Part shown: in pieces, positions 54,493 to 64,000 of the stretch | Layout: every line of letters starts with the position of its first letter | Position numbering within the stretch: the stretch's first letter is position 1 | Origin: Marsupella aquatica | Lineage: Eukaryota > Marchantiophyta | Direction: 5' to 3' | Assembly (NCBI GenBank): GCA_973895155.1 | Contig: OZ316893.1 | Location: forward strand, 18,290,001-18,354,000 | DNA: 64,000 bases | Position numbers and translations under genes: made by a program | The notes under the pieces: generated by a model | The model's database searches: none | What the model was told of the DNA's origin: nothing | What the model saw: the letters and a program-made list of their open reading frames with translations, nothing else

Positions 54493-57400
54493 CTATGTCC
54501 TCAAAGAAACTATGGACCTAGAGAGCCCTGAAAGATTTTCCAAACCTATTCTCCTTTCCCTATCCACCGCAAAGATATATCTTCCAAGTTGCTGAGGGGG
54601 TAGACCAAACAATGCATACAAATCTTTCACCAAGATTTGAGATGCCATCCTAACCCCCTCATAAAACTTGCAAGCAATGAATACATGATATTCATTCTCT
54701 ATACTAGAGCTATCACATAGTTGACAAACCCTCTTTTTCCTGTCAATATCCTTCCATCTCCCTTGTTCTACTTCAAGGTGGTGTGAGCTTAGTCTATACT
54801 GAGCAATAAGTTGTCTAAGTTGTACTGAGATAGTGCTAGATAAGTATTCTTGTTCTCGATATTTCTTCATGGGGTTCACATCTCTCATGTAGTATTGCTG
54901 CCGTGGGCTAGGTTCATGCCAAAGTTTGTGCAAAGCCTTTTGCTCAAGTTTTGCTCTTAGCTTGGTTGGGTGTGTTGGCCATTCATGTTCAGGAAAATCC
55001 CAAGCATGGGCCCACCTGCACACATCTGCATACCACCCTTTAGCTGAAGATGAGCGCAAGGCATGAAAAGGAAATCTGTTTTCCTCCAACTCTCTTACAC
55101 GCATGATGTATTTGAGTGTGTGGAAGAGTGCCTCCACCTCCAAAGGAAACAAGCCTGCCTCTGCAAGTGTAAGTGCATATGGGGTTTGTGACTTGATCCC
55201 AAGCTCCATCTCAAGAAATAGCTTTTGCAGCCCCTCAATCTGTTGCCACCCAGATTTAGACACACCTGCTCCCCAAATTGGTGCTCCATAAAGAATGACT
55301 GGTTTCACCAAAGCTCCAAAGAGATGTTTCCTTAACCTCCAAGTGTGTAGACCAGCTCTTTGGCATTTGTTCATGAATGCATAAAAAGCTCTGTACCCAT
55401 TGGCAGCCCTAGATTTTACACATGAGGCCCAACTCAAGTTTTGAGAGAACTCCACCCCAAGGTATTTGTAGGTCCTCACAAATTCCACCAGATTCCCTTG
55501 GAAGTAGAGCTCTGGATTTTGTCGTGTGCCAATGCCCAAACACTTGGTCTTCTTGAGGTTGACTACCATCCCTGTTGCTTGACAAAACTCCTCCAAGGCA
55601 TTGAGATGTCTTTGCAAAGCTTCTTGAGCATGAGCAAGTAGGACCACATCATCTGCAAATATAAGAAGTTGGAGGACAAACCTACCCAATTGAGTGCCAA
55701 CTCCACCATGCTCCTCCAAAATGTTGTGTAGCTGATCAATGAAGATGCCAAAGAGAGTTGGTGAGAGAGGACAACCTTGGATCACCCCAAGAGTGCTCCA
55801 GATTTCTTCAGAGGTTTCCTTTGAAAGTTTGATGCGCACTTCTTGGTACAATTTAGAAACAGCCAACCTGAGCTCTTCAGGCACTTCCAACTCCACCATC
55901 CTATCCCAAAGCTTGGATCGGGAAACTTTGTCAAAAGTCTTGGAGAAGTCCACAAACAAGCAAAATAATGGTTTATGTGGAGATTTGGCCTTTTCACACA
56001 ACACCCTCAAGCAGAGAATGTGATCCATAGTGCTGAATTCTCTCCTAAAACCTGCTTGTGAAGGTGCCCTTTTCATCTCACTCTCCAACCAAGAGCTTAA
56101 TCTGGCTTCAAGTAGTCCTCCCAAAACTTTAGCAAAAGTATTGCCTACCATGATGGTTCTGTAGTTGTGCACATCGTCCTTGTTGCCTGCCTTGAAGATA
56201 GGCACCACTCTTCTGGTCATCCAAGCTTTAGGTAAACCTAAAGCCATTGCTTGATTCAGCTCATGCACCAAGTTTGTTAGTAAAGAGGGTCCTCCCCACA
56301 AAAGAAGCTCCAAGTTCAGGCCCAACAGATCTTTAGCTTTCCCATGTTGCATGTGGGAAAGATGCACCTTCACCTCCCTCTCTGTAAACTGAATGGTGTC
56401 CCCAAGGGGCAAAGGCATGCCACTAGCATCGATCTGGAAAGAAATACAAGGATGTGACATAGGTTACCAGGTCCTGGTGATCCAAGGGGGGAGTAGTCTT
56501 GCCTGATTGCATTCTCTCCCAAAAACGTTTTGGATGTTTGATGAACTCCTCACATAGTGATTGTTGATGACTCTTCAAGAAGCACCTCTTCTTGCGTTTG
56601 ATGAAGTTCTTGTACATAGTGAATGCCAAAAGTCTCTTTTCCCCTGAATGTGATCTTGCTTGCATCCTTGCTCTAGCACAATCCTCGTCAAACCAAGCCT
56701 TCATGTTGTGCTTTCTAGGGGGTTTGGTGGAGAAAGTAGAGGCTGCTGCTTGTGCTATGACTTCTGAGAGCTCAATCTGATCATCCAGGGTATGGAGAAG
56801 ATGTTCAAAGTTGGCTTTGAAGATGACTTCTCTATCAGGGTCTAGAAACAGAGATTTGGGTACTGGCTTTCTATGCACTTTGTTTGGGATTGTGGTCAGG
56901 TCAAGATGGAACAACAAAGGCAAGTGTGAAGACTCTGGTTGTTGATCAAGTATTTGAAAGTCAACCACTCTAGTGGCAGAGGTAGGTGAGGCAAGAAGGT
57001 AATCAATGGTACTACATCCTTGTTTAGATCTAAAAGTGTAACCAGATGATTGGGGAAATCTCTCAAGCCCATTCAATATTCTTAGATTACAAGAAGCTCC
57101 CAAATGCAAAAAGTGACGTGTCATGTCATTTGTTCTGGTGTCAAGAGCCTCTCTCACCCAAGGTATCTCTTCACTACATGATGACCAAGGTAAAGTTCCT
57201 AAGTCCTCACTTTCAGTAAATTGTTCATTAGATACCCTGGCATTAAAGTCCCCCACTATCCATGTCTCCCCTAGTGGTGATATATCATGAATGACTTGGA
57301 TTAACCTATGAAAGGGATAATGTGCATCAGCAATTCCCATCTTATAGACATTCATATTAAGGGGAGCAAAGTAGGTGACAATCAGAAATGATGGAGTACC

Positions 57401-57700
57401 TTTGGTATGAAGTCTCACCACCATGAACTGCTTGCTGGGATCTTCATGCTCAATAGAGGTGATGTGTTGAAGTTGATTCTTGGTGTAGACAGCAATGCCT
57501 CCAAACCCTCTTCCCCGTGTGGTCTTCTTCTCATTGAAGATGGATTGTATGCAAGTAAAGCCTTTAATGCTAGGTAGAGCATTTCCCTCATATTCCCAAG
57601 TCTCCGTGAAAAGCAAGATATCAAAATTCTCAAACAAAGGTTCCCCTCCAATTGCTGTTTCTATGGAAAGTCCTGAAACATTCCATGCCATGACTCTCAA
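54493..57700 (-). pseudogene. LINE ORF2 of copy 3, split by a 4-bp insertion
   Basis: The endonuclease half (57700-56423, 425 codons) and RT half (56460-54493, 655 codons) are each open and carry the same motifs as copy 1. Around 56427-56434, copy 3 reads AGCATCGATCTGG where copy 1 reads AGCATCTGG, a 4-base gain that shifts the frame between the two domains. The residue KTF replaces KAF after FVDFS. Otherwise the copy is nearly identical, so the frame shift is young. Confidence 0.85.
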
Positions 57701-57712
57701 GGTCCCAATCCA

Positions 57713-58012
57713 TCATTTAGAAACAACTCTCTTCTTATTGGTAACAACAGCTTGTCCATTGCGCAAGTAGGCTACCAATCCTTGGTCTTTGGCTACCCTC
57801 ACCTTCTCAAGCTCAATTTTCCTTGCTTGGACTTGTGTGGGAGTCAGATCATCATCCAACCAAATCCTTAGCCCTTTAAGCATGCTCCTGTTAGCCATCA
57901 CTCTAGCTTTCTCGGATTCAGCTGCAAACTTCACCAAGATTGGACGTGGAAGGTCCCCCTTCTTTTGCCCAATCCTATATGCTTGCAAAATGATAGGGTC
58001 ATGCACTTTCAT
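57713..58012 (-). CDS. LINE ORF1 C-terminal fragment (copy 3)
   Basis: From MKVHDPIILQAYRIGQKKGD to the stop at 57713, it differs from copy 1 by one or two residues (LPRP for LSRP). It is cut at its 5' side by the junction at 58040. Confidence 0.75.
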   Translation of the reverse strand: MKVHDPIILQAYRIGQKKGDLPRPILVKFAAESEKARVMANRSMLKGLRIWLDDDLTPTQVQARKIELEKVRVAKDQGLVAYLRNGQAVVTNKKRVVSK

Positions 58013-58040
58013 CTGAGATTGGAAGAATGAAATTGCTACC

Positions 58041-59341
58041 TAAAAATCAGCTTTTCAAGATCCATTGTCTTAACCTTAGGTATCTTCTCTCACAACAACA
58101 CCTTCTCTTCGACAGGAACATCCCCTACAAGGACCTTGTCAACTACTAAGGGTTTGGTTAGAGCGATACTTACCTTAATGCCCTTCTGCCCTCCATCCCC
58201 ACTCGGCTTACCACCCTTTGAGGGGCAGTCCTTACTTTGATGGCCCATGGCGCCACATGTGTAGCACAAACCTTCAGCCACCTCTGCTCCATGAGCACTT
58301 GCTTCTTTGCTTTTTGCGCCAATGAGGTTCCTTTCTTGAAGTTGTTGGCCTTCAAGTTGCGCTTTGCTTCTCTATTTTGGGGCTGAGGATCCAAACTACC
58401 GGCCCCCGCCCCCTCAGGCTACTTGCGCTTATTCACGGGACCTTTTGCTTTCCCATCTTCCCCTTTGGATCCCTTGCCACCCACCTTCGCCAAGTCCAGC
58501 CGGTTATTCACCAACGTAGTGGCTTTGCTGAAGGCGTCAAAAAGCGTTTTAAACTCATGACGCTTTTCCTGCATCTTAGCAACAGCAGGAGCTTCACTAT
58601 AAAGTTGTGAAGCTGCATATGTAGGGTCTCTTGTCCTGCCGGGATACATGCCAACTGGTTTTGGTAATAAGTGATGAACTTTTGGATATCACCCCTGAAG
58701 CTCATCTCTGTTACATAGTTCTGAGCGTGCCACTCCGGGTACTTAGTGGTGACATGAGCACAGAGGCCCTCAACCAGGTTTTCCCAAGTTAACAGCAAGG
58801 AGGAGTCCTCTCACAATTTCTTCCAAGACTTGTACCAAGTCAAGGCATAGTCTTTCAGGTAAGGAGCAGCTGCAGTAGCCCAAGTGGATCACTCAACACA
58901 CGCTTGGAGATGAATCTCCATCGTGGAGAGCCAACTTAGGAACTTTTGTCCACTTTGTAGGCCCCGTCGTAAGTTGGAGGAGTCGGTAGCTGGTTCACTT
59001 GGAACATACTCCGTCCAACTACCATTCCCCCCTTGGGACGCATCGCACTCTGACTACCCAGACTAAGTAAGTACTTAATTTGGGCCCCCTTGTTGTGTTC
59101 CAATTGCTCATAAATGAGTGTTGGTTTGAGTCAACGGACCCAAACCGTCGTCAGCAGCTGGGCCCTTGCGGGTTGTATGAGGACGGTCCTCCAACCATCT
59201 TTCCTTTGTGGGCCGCCTGTCTCTAGGTTCTTTTGTGGACTTTGGTGACACCCCCCACAACTTATAGGCACCATGACCTCCCAGAGAGGATCTTTTTGGA
59301 GTACCACTGTGCTCCACAGAGGTCATGGTGGAAAATTCCAT
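58041..59341 (-). pseudogene. Ty3/gypsy gag relic with CCHC zinc knuckle
   Basis: The minus strand starts near 59341 (MEFSTMTSVEHSGTPKRSSL), passes a capsid-like stretch (ENLVEGLCAHVTTKYPEWHA, SFRGDIQKFITYYQNQLACI, KMQEKRHEFKTLFDAFSKAT) and reaches the knuckle CYTCGAMGHQSKDC (about 58260). After that comes VSIALTKPLVVDKVLVGDVP, the usual run-up to the protease. Frame shifts and stops occur in the capsid part. It is cut at 58041 by LINE copy 3. Gag packages the element RNA. Confidence 0.7.
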
Positions 59342-59631
59342 CTTTTATGGGGATACAGTGAGTATAGATCAAGCATGGGAGAGTGAAGAGAAACAAGAAA
59401 GATTGTTCTCATTACACACTAGAGGCAAGAACACCGGCACGCAGGAGAATTTCAGGTGAGAAATCTTACTGACTTATTCTAAGAAGTGGCACAAAGGTAG
59501 ATCTGGGATATTGGGGCAACGAGTATCATTTGCTATCAATGGATTACTATGGCCCAAGGGTGGGCTCACAGCGCTATGGGAACAATCAGGGGTGCATATC
59601 TGGTGCTCGGGGGGCATTGTACACATAGGCC

Positions 59632-61078
59632 ATCCAACTTCTTATATTTGCAGATGATGTGGTGCTTCTAGCTCACTCCCAATCTGATTTGCAACAACAT
59701 CTTCTAGCCCTAGAACATTTTTGCAAACAATCAGACATGCAGGTCAACATGAGGAAGACCAAGTGCCTTGTACTTGGTACAAAGCAAGAGCTTTCTCTCT
59801 ATTTTGCAGGTGAAAAGGTGGAGATGGTGACCTCTTACAAGTATCTTGGGGTGGAGTTTTCTCGAAGCATGAGTTGGGCTACATGTGTGACGCACAGGGT
59901 GGCTCATGGTTACAAGACCTTCTACAGCATGGTTCAAAAGTGCAAGGGAGCAAGCCTTTCCGCTTGGAAGTTGAAGAAACAACTCTTCAATTCCTTGGTA
60001 AGGCCTGTTATTCTTTATGGGATGCAAGTATGGGGCCCTTCTACTTCTCAATCTTGTTGGAAAAAGGTAGAGGCCATCCAAAAGTTTTTCTTGGAGATGG
60101 AGCTTGGAGTGAAAACCCAAACCCCATACCCCTTGTTATTGGCTGAGGTAGGTCTTCTACCATTGGAGGTTGAAGCTCTCTATCACACTCTTCAATATGC
60201 TAGGAGAGTGGAGGCGTTGAATGATTCTAGGCTACCTACGCAAGCCTTTCACATATCTAGAGCTTTTGGTTGGTATGCTGATGTATGTAGCTGGGCCCAA
60301 TCATGGGACTTATCTGAGCATGAATGGCATACTGTTTCTTTGAGGACATAGTTGTCCTCTTCTGAGCAATCTCTTTTGGTTGCTCTTTTCTTTGATTGCA
60401 TTGTACTTTACTTTTTGTGGCAGCTCCTTTGACTTTCATGGTCCCGGAGCTTATAATACATTACCATTACCATTACCATACTCAACCAAAGAAGCTTTGG
60501 TCACTCTTGCGTGATAAAGCTATTAGAAAACTTTGGAGTGATCCTAGCCCTAGATTACAGTATTTTATGAGGAATGTAAACCCCATGATGTTGTATGAAG
60601 AACAAGAGTATCTTAGAGCTCCCATTTCTATGAGGTTGAGACAAGTGATTGCTAGATATAGACTCAGCTCACATCACTTGGAGGTAGAGGAGGGTAGATG
60701 GAAGGGAATTAGGAGGCAGGATAGGGTGTGTAGACTCTGTGATAGTGGCAGCATTGAGAATGAATATCATGTATTCATAGCATGTAGACGGTATGAGGAG
60801 ATTCGAATAGCACATCAAATCCTTGTTTCTGATCTGCATGATCTATTTAGGTTGCCACCAAAGCAACTTGGATTGTATATCATGGCAGTGGATAGGAAAC
60901 GATGTGATAGCATTACACATTAGTGACTCTTAAGGTCCTTAGTTTGTTATTAGTGAGGATGTAGAGATCCTCACATGAGCATTTGACTCATTTCTTTGCT
61001 TTGTATTTGGCTTTTTTGCCACAGCTCCCTTGACTCATTGGGTCGTCGTGGAGCTTAGAATTTGACTTTGACTTTGAT
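59632..61078 (+). mobile_element. Second-family LINE, 5'-truncated, tail (TTTGAC)n
   Basis: It begins with CAACTTCTTATATTTGCAGATGATGTGGT, close to the first family at the FADD motif. The protein then diverges (MVLLAHSQSDLQQHLLALEH, KYLGVEFSRSMSWATC, CRLCDSGSIENEYHVFIAC). The two protein parts (59659-60335 and 60477-60923) are one frame split by a small LINE insertion. The 3' UTR resembles the first family in plan (CCACAGCTCCCTTGACTC, GGAGCTTAGAA) but ends in TTTGAC repeats instead of ATTACC. Confidence 0.85.
60331..60476 (+). mobile_element. Small first-family LINE inserted into the second-family LINE
   Basis: It starts in the last codons of the first-family ORF2 (VSLRT stop), continues through its 3' UTR and ends with ATTACC units at 60476. 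The host frame reads EWH before and HTQPKK after, and the bases CATAC (or ATAC) occur on both sides as a short target-site duplication. Confidence 0.85.
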
Positions 61079-61098
61079 AGGCGGCACCCTCTTATGCA

Positions 61099-61470
61099 GT
61101 GGATAGATGGATGGGGAGTGGGGTCAACGGCAGAGGAGGATTTCATGCTAGGGGAGCGACTAATGGCACTGCATATGACAATAGACAACAATACTCTCCT
61201 CAAGATGCGAGGATGGGGTGGGCCGAGCAGCAGGCTGGGGATGCTGCGGAGTTAAGGATCAAGATGGAAGGATCGAGACCGGTATCGTTTCACCTCGCTC
61301 AACAACAATGGGAAGAAGAGAGAAATGGGAGACATCAAAGGGACTCTCGGGCTGAGGGCGGCCCATTGGATAACTGGCATAGGATGGCACCTGGAAACGA
61401 GAGTTTGTCGGAGGGACACAACCAGAATAGTACTCAAATATGCTCAAAATGGCAATTTGAGAACCAATGA
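61099..61470 (+). pseudogene. LINE ORF1-like Q/R-rich fragment (SPQDAR type)
   Basis: A 123-codon frame with YDNRQQYSPQDARMGWAEQQ and FHLAQQQWEEERNGRHQRDS, matching the minus-strand relic at 12.4-12.9 kb in motif order. It starts 20 bases after the second-family LINE tail. Family assignment is inferred. Confidence 0.4.
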
Positions 61471-61479
61471 TGATTTATA

Positions 61480-64000
61480 AGCTTATGTTTGGCCTGTCCC
61501 TATAGGAATTGCCCTCCCTCTATTCATGAAAGTCTGTCAGATTCAGTGCTTTACTCTACAATTATGACTCAAAACCAAATCTGATTCATTTGATGAAGCA
61601 ATCACCAGATTGCTACATTGACAGATTTAACCCCATCGAGAGAGTTCTTCTTGAGTAATACGAATGTAGCATGTAGAGTGAGTAGTACATATGAAAACCA
61701 GCACCAACCATGCCATGATGTGATGGAAACATCTAAAGAGTCATAGCCAGTACTCAAATGTATGGAGTTGCCATGGAGTGTGCCGCCATGCCAAGTGCTT
61801 GCAAAGCTAAGCTAAGACTCAAGTAGAACTGAAGTAAATGTGCAATGAGCAATCAAAGTATCTTGGCCCTGGACTGCTCCTAACAAAGACTATTTGCTTC
61901 AAGAACAACCAGGGTTTGCTACAAGAACATTGCCCAAAGTGTTACTAAGAGGATCGAAGAATGCTTGTTGAAGAGCATCATGCATATCTATTGTAGCTTG
62001 CATATATGGTCTCTAGATGATCGATAAACCCAAACTACCATAATATCCTAGCAAGCGTGTAGAGGGCATGGTGGTGGGTGATGATAAACATGCACTCTTG
62101 CACGGCACAAGATCGAGTTTCTGTGCGCAACAACAATTATGGAAACTTGTCCACAATTGTTCAGTGAAGGGTACACAACATCATCAGTTATATATCAGTG
62201 GTTGATATCACTGATTAGTTTTCATGCTATTTTTTTAATCGCAGTTGAGTAGCTAAGATGGGGCCTTTGCACCTCTGCTCATCTCAGCTAGGCAGCTGAG
62301 ATTGATTCAATCTCGGTTGAACTCGTCAAGATAGGCGCACAGACCAAAAAAATCGGGCGGAAAAAAAGTAAAATTTTGAAAAAAATAAATTTGTGGAACT
62401 TTTTGGTGTCCATACCCTACAGACCTTGCCAAGATGGGGTGTACGTACACCCCATATTGAAATAAAATAAAATTCTCTCTTAAATGTTGAGAAAATATTT
62501 TTTGCGCTGCACTCAGCGGCCTCTTTGAGATGAGGTGACAGCTGATATCAGATTGACTGATGAGATTACTTATCTCATTCATTGACAATAAAAATTGTTA
62601 AGGTTGGGGCTCGGGTTGGGGACAAGGATAAGAAGGAGGTGCAGGCCAATGACTACTTAGTTTTTGGATTTTGTAGTTTATTTAGAGGTTAGTAGGAAAA
62701 CTATATCCGCTGGAATAATTCAATTTAGAGGTCACCACTAGACTGTCTGTTAGTACTGGTTAGATCATGTCGTACACTACTTCTCAAATTTATTATCTGA
62801 TTAGATAGTAAGATTTCAGATGTTCATCAGTAGCATTAGCACACAAAAACAGATAATATTTAGAGGGTGGCGATCAATGCACCTTTATTCCAGATCTGGC
62901 TAGATCAGCACCTGAAACAACAAGAATAGTTTTTCAACTTTGTCAACCATTGAATGTTTTTACTACTCGATTAACCATGGAAAAAACAGAATTTTTTGAG
63001 GACTCAAATTATTGCAGATTTGTGTTTTGCGTCAATACTAAAGGGTCACTAAAATTATCCAAGCCTATTGTCTACAATGAAGCTTCTAAGATTCTATCGT
63101 GAATCTTACTTATAAAGTGCGGACCCCAAGCTAGAGTTAAGGTCTAGGCTTTTGGAGTGAAGCTTCTAGACCATAAGTCTATAGCCCACCATGTGGATGG
63201 AAAGATTCATGGGTATGTGTATGTCAAATGATGATCATACATGCTCTTTGTCATAGTTTCTATTTATCATGCATGTTCTTGGTCATAATTTCTATTACAT
63301 TCAAGATCACTACTAAGATTGAAAGTTACCCTAGGGCAAGTGGGGGCAGGAAACACGGACTTGGGCAAGTCATCGATGAATATAAATTGTAGAGAATGTT
63401 TATTGTGCAAAAGTCTTTTTTGTCTCGCCTCTATCAGTTAAGTTCAAAGAACTAGTAGGCGCATAAGAGAGGGAGCCAAGCTCTCGACTGTGTGCTTTGG
63501 GGGCAAAGGAGATTGAATTGAAAAGATGGTGAACTCTCTTCTCTGTTCATGTGTTGCTCTGGCGGCGATTCCCAAGTAAGTATGGCTTGGTCCCAACAAT
63601 TCTATGTGCGTAGCAGTAGTGCGACAGTGTCATTTGAATGCTACCGTATCCCGTTTGAGCCGTCTTTTCCTCATGGGCAGGCGTGAAATTGGGCAGGCAA
63701 TTGGGCAGATTATTACTCTTTGGGTCGCCCCACCTTTGGTGAGGAGCTCCCTCGATATTGTCCTCGTATTCCAGGTCCTGTGTAATCGAAGTATCGTATC
63801 TCTCTGTGTTTCTTGGGTTGGGTGAACAGGTTGCGAGTTGGGACAGTGAGACACAAGTGAGGGAGGTGTTTCAAGAGAAAGGGCAGTAAGGAGAGCGACA
63901 ATCGAGAGGAGAAGCAAGTGCTTCGGGATTGAAGAATCCGTAAACGTACGTAGACCGTCAAGAAGAGGCTTGGTGATCATTATGAAAGCGTAGAGCTCTG
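61480..64000. other. AT-rich terminal stretch, no firm gene
   Basis: No frame with domain features. It holds a perfect palindrome at 62435-62454. A possible first exon at 63526-63575 (ATG GTG AAC TCT..., hydrophobic LLCSCVALAAIP) is followed by GTAAGT. A gene starting there would continue beyond the window. Confidence 0.3.
62435..62454. repeat. Perfect 20-bp palindrome
   Basis: TGGGGTGTAC followed by GTACACCCCA with no spacer. Confidence 0.7.

Larger units (their letters stand above)
54423..58040 (-). mobile_element. LINE copy 3, nearly full length, lacking its own tail
   Basis: Near-identical to copy 1 from GCCACAAAAAGTAAAG (54423) to the ORF1 C-terminal part (58012-57713). It ends abruptly at 58040 within ORF1 and abuts the gag relic. 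The last 60 or so bases of the element, including the hexamer tail, are missing at the 54423 end. Confidence 0.9.

Noticed and set aside
1-64000. CRISPR array or bacterial defence system
   Set aside because: The regularly spaced repeats at 0-4.5 kb are exons with splice borders, not identical repeats with spacers, and the whole window is eukaryotic.

Overview
The window is nuclear DNA from a eukaryote, most likely a streptophyte (a charophyte alga or a seedless land plant). The reasons are short GT-AG introns, a plant-type TPR protein, a trihelix (SANT/Myb-like) gene, an EDM2-like PHD cluster, a Ty3/gypsy chromovirus and plant-type LINEs. The density of retroelements and the trihelix gene would suit a TE-rich genome such as Chara, but the species is not proven by the sequence. 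There are no bacterial operons, CRISPR arrays or convincing tRNA/rRNA genes.

1-10.8 kb: one large plus-strand gene whose 5' end lies outside the window. Its 3' half (6.5-10.4 kb) encodes a tetratricopeptide protein that, from memory of the family, resembles Arabidopsis AT5G37130. Its 5' half is a tandem array of 17 small exons plus one decayed relic. All are phase 0-0 and a multiple of three long, and each encodes a variant of the same glutamine-rich unit (consensus about VLDARESKGMIPAGSPQQ followed by a Q/H-rich tail). A 599-nt serine/acid-rich exon links the two halves, and the reading frame closes at every junction I checked. This exon array is the most unusual structure in the window.

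10.8-25 kb: mostly intergenic sequence and decayed repeats: a LINE ORF1 relic (minus, 12.4-13.8 kb), a two-exon trihelix gene (minus, 16.3-17.8 kb), an A-rich minisatellite (19.8-20.2 kb), a LINE zf-RVT relic (minus, 20.3-21.3 kb) and a gypsy-type LTR (23.75-24.6 kb).

25-44.3 kb: a mobile-element cluster. It starts with an almost complete LINE (minus, 25.2-28.9 kb) with an intact 1067-residue endonuclease/RT. Next come relics of a coiled-coil retroelement (29.3-31.9 kb) and several LTR fragments. Last is a chromovirus remnant whose integrase is split by a 7.3-kb insertion (36170-43514) flanked by the 5-bp duplication CGCTC. That insertion carries two non-canonical genes, and a LINE fragment lies inside it.

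44.3-64 kb: largely non-coding sequence with a second LINE copy (47.6-49.6 kb, plus). A gene-like region follows with EDM2-like PHD fingers (52.7-53.4 kb) and a BRCT-like exon (53.9-54.3 kb). Then come a third LINE (54.4-58.0 kb, minus) inserted next to a gypsy gag relic (58.0-59.3 kb) and a related second-family LINE (59.6-61.1 kb) that carries a small first-family LINE inside it. The last 2.5 kb shows no convincing gene, except a possible first exon at 63.5 kb.

Three long and three tiny first-family LINE copies (tail ATTACC repeats) lie within 52 kb, so this family has been active recently and has shaped the locus, including an intron of the TPR gene.
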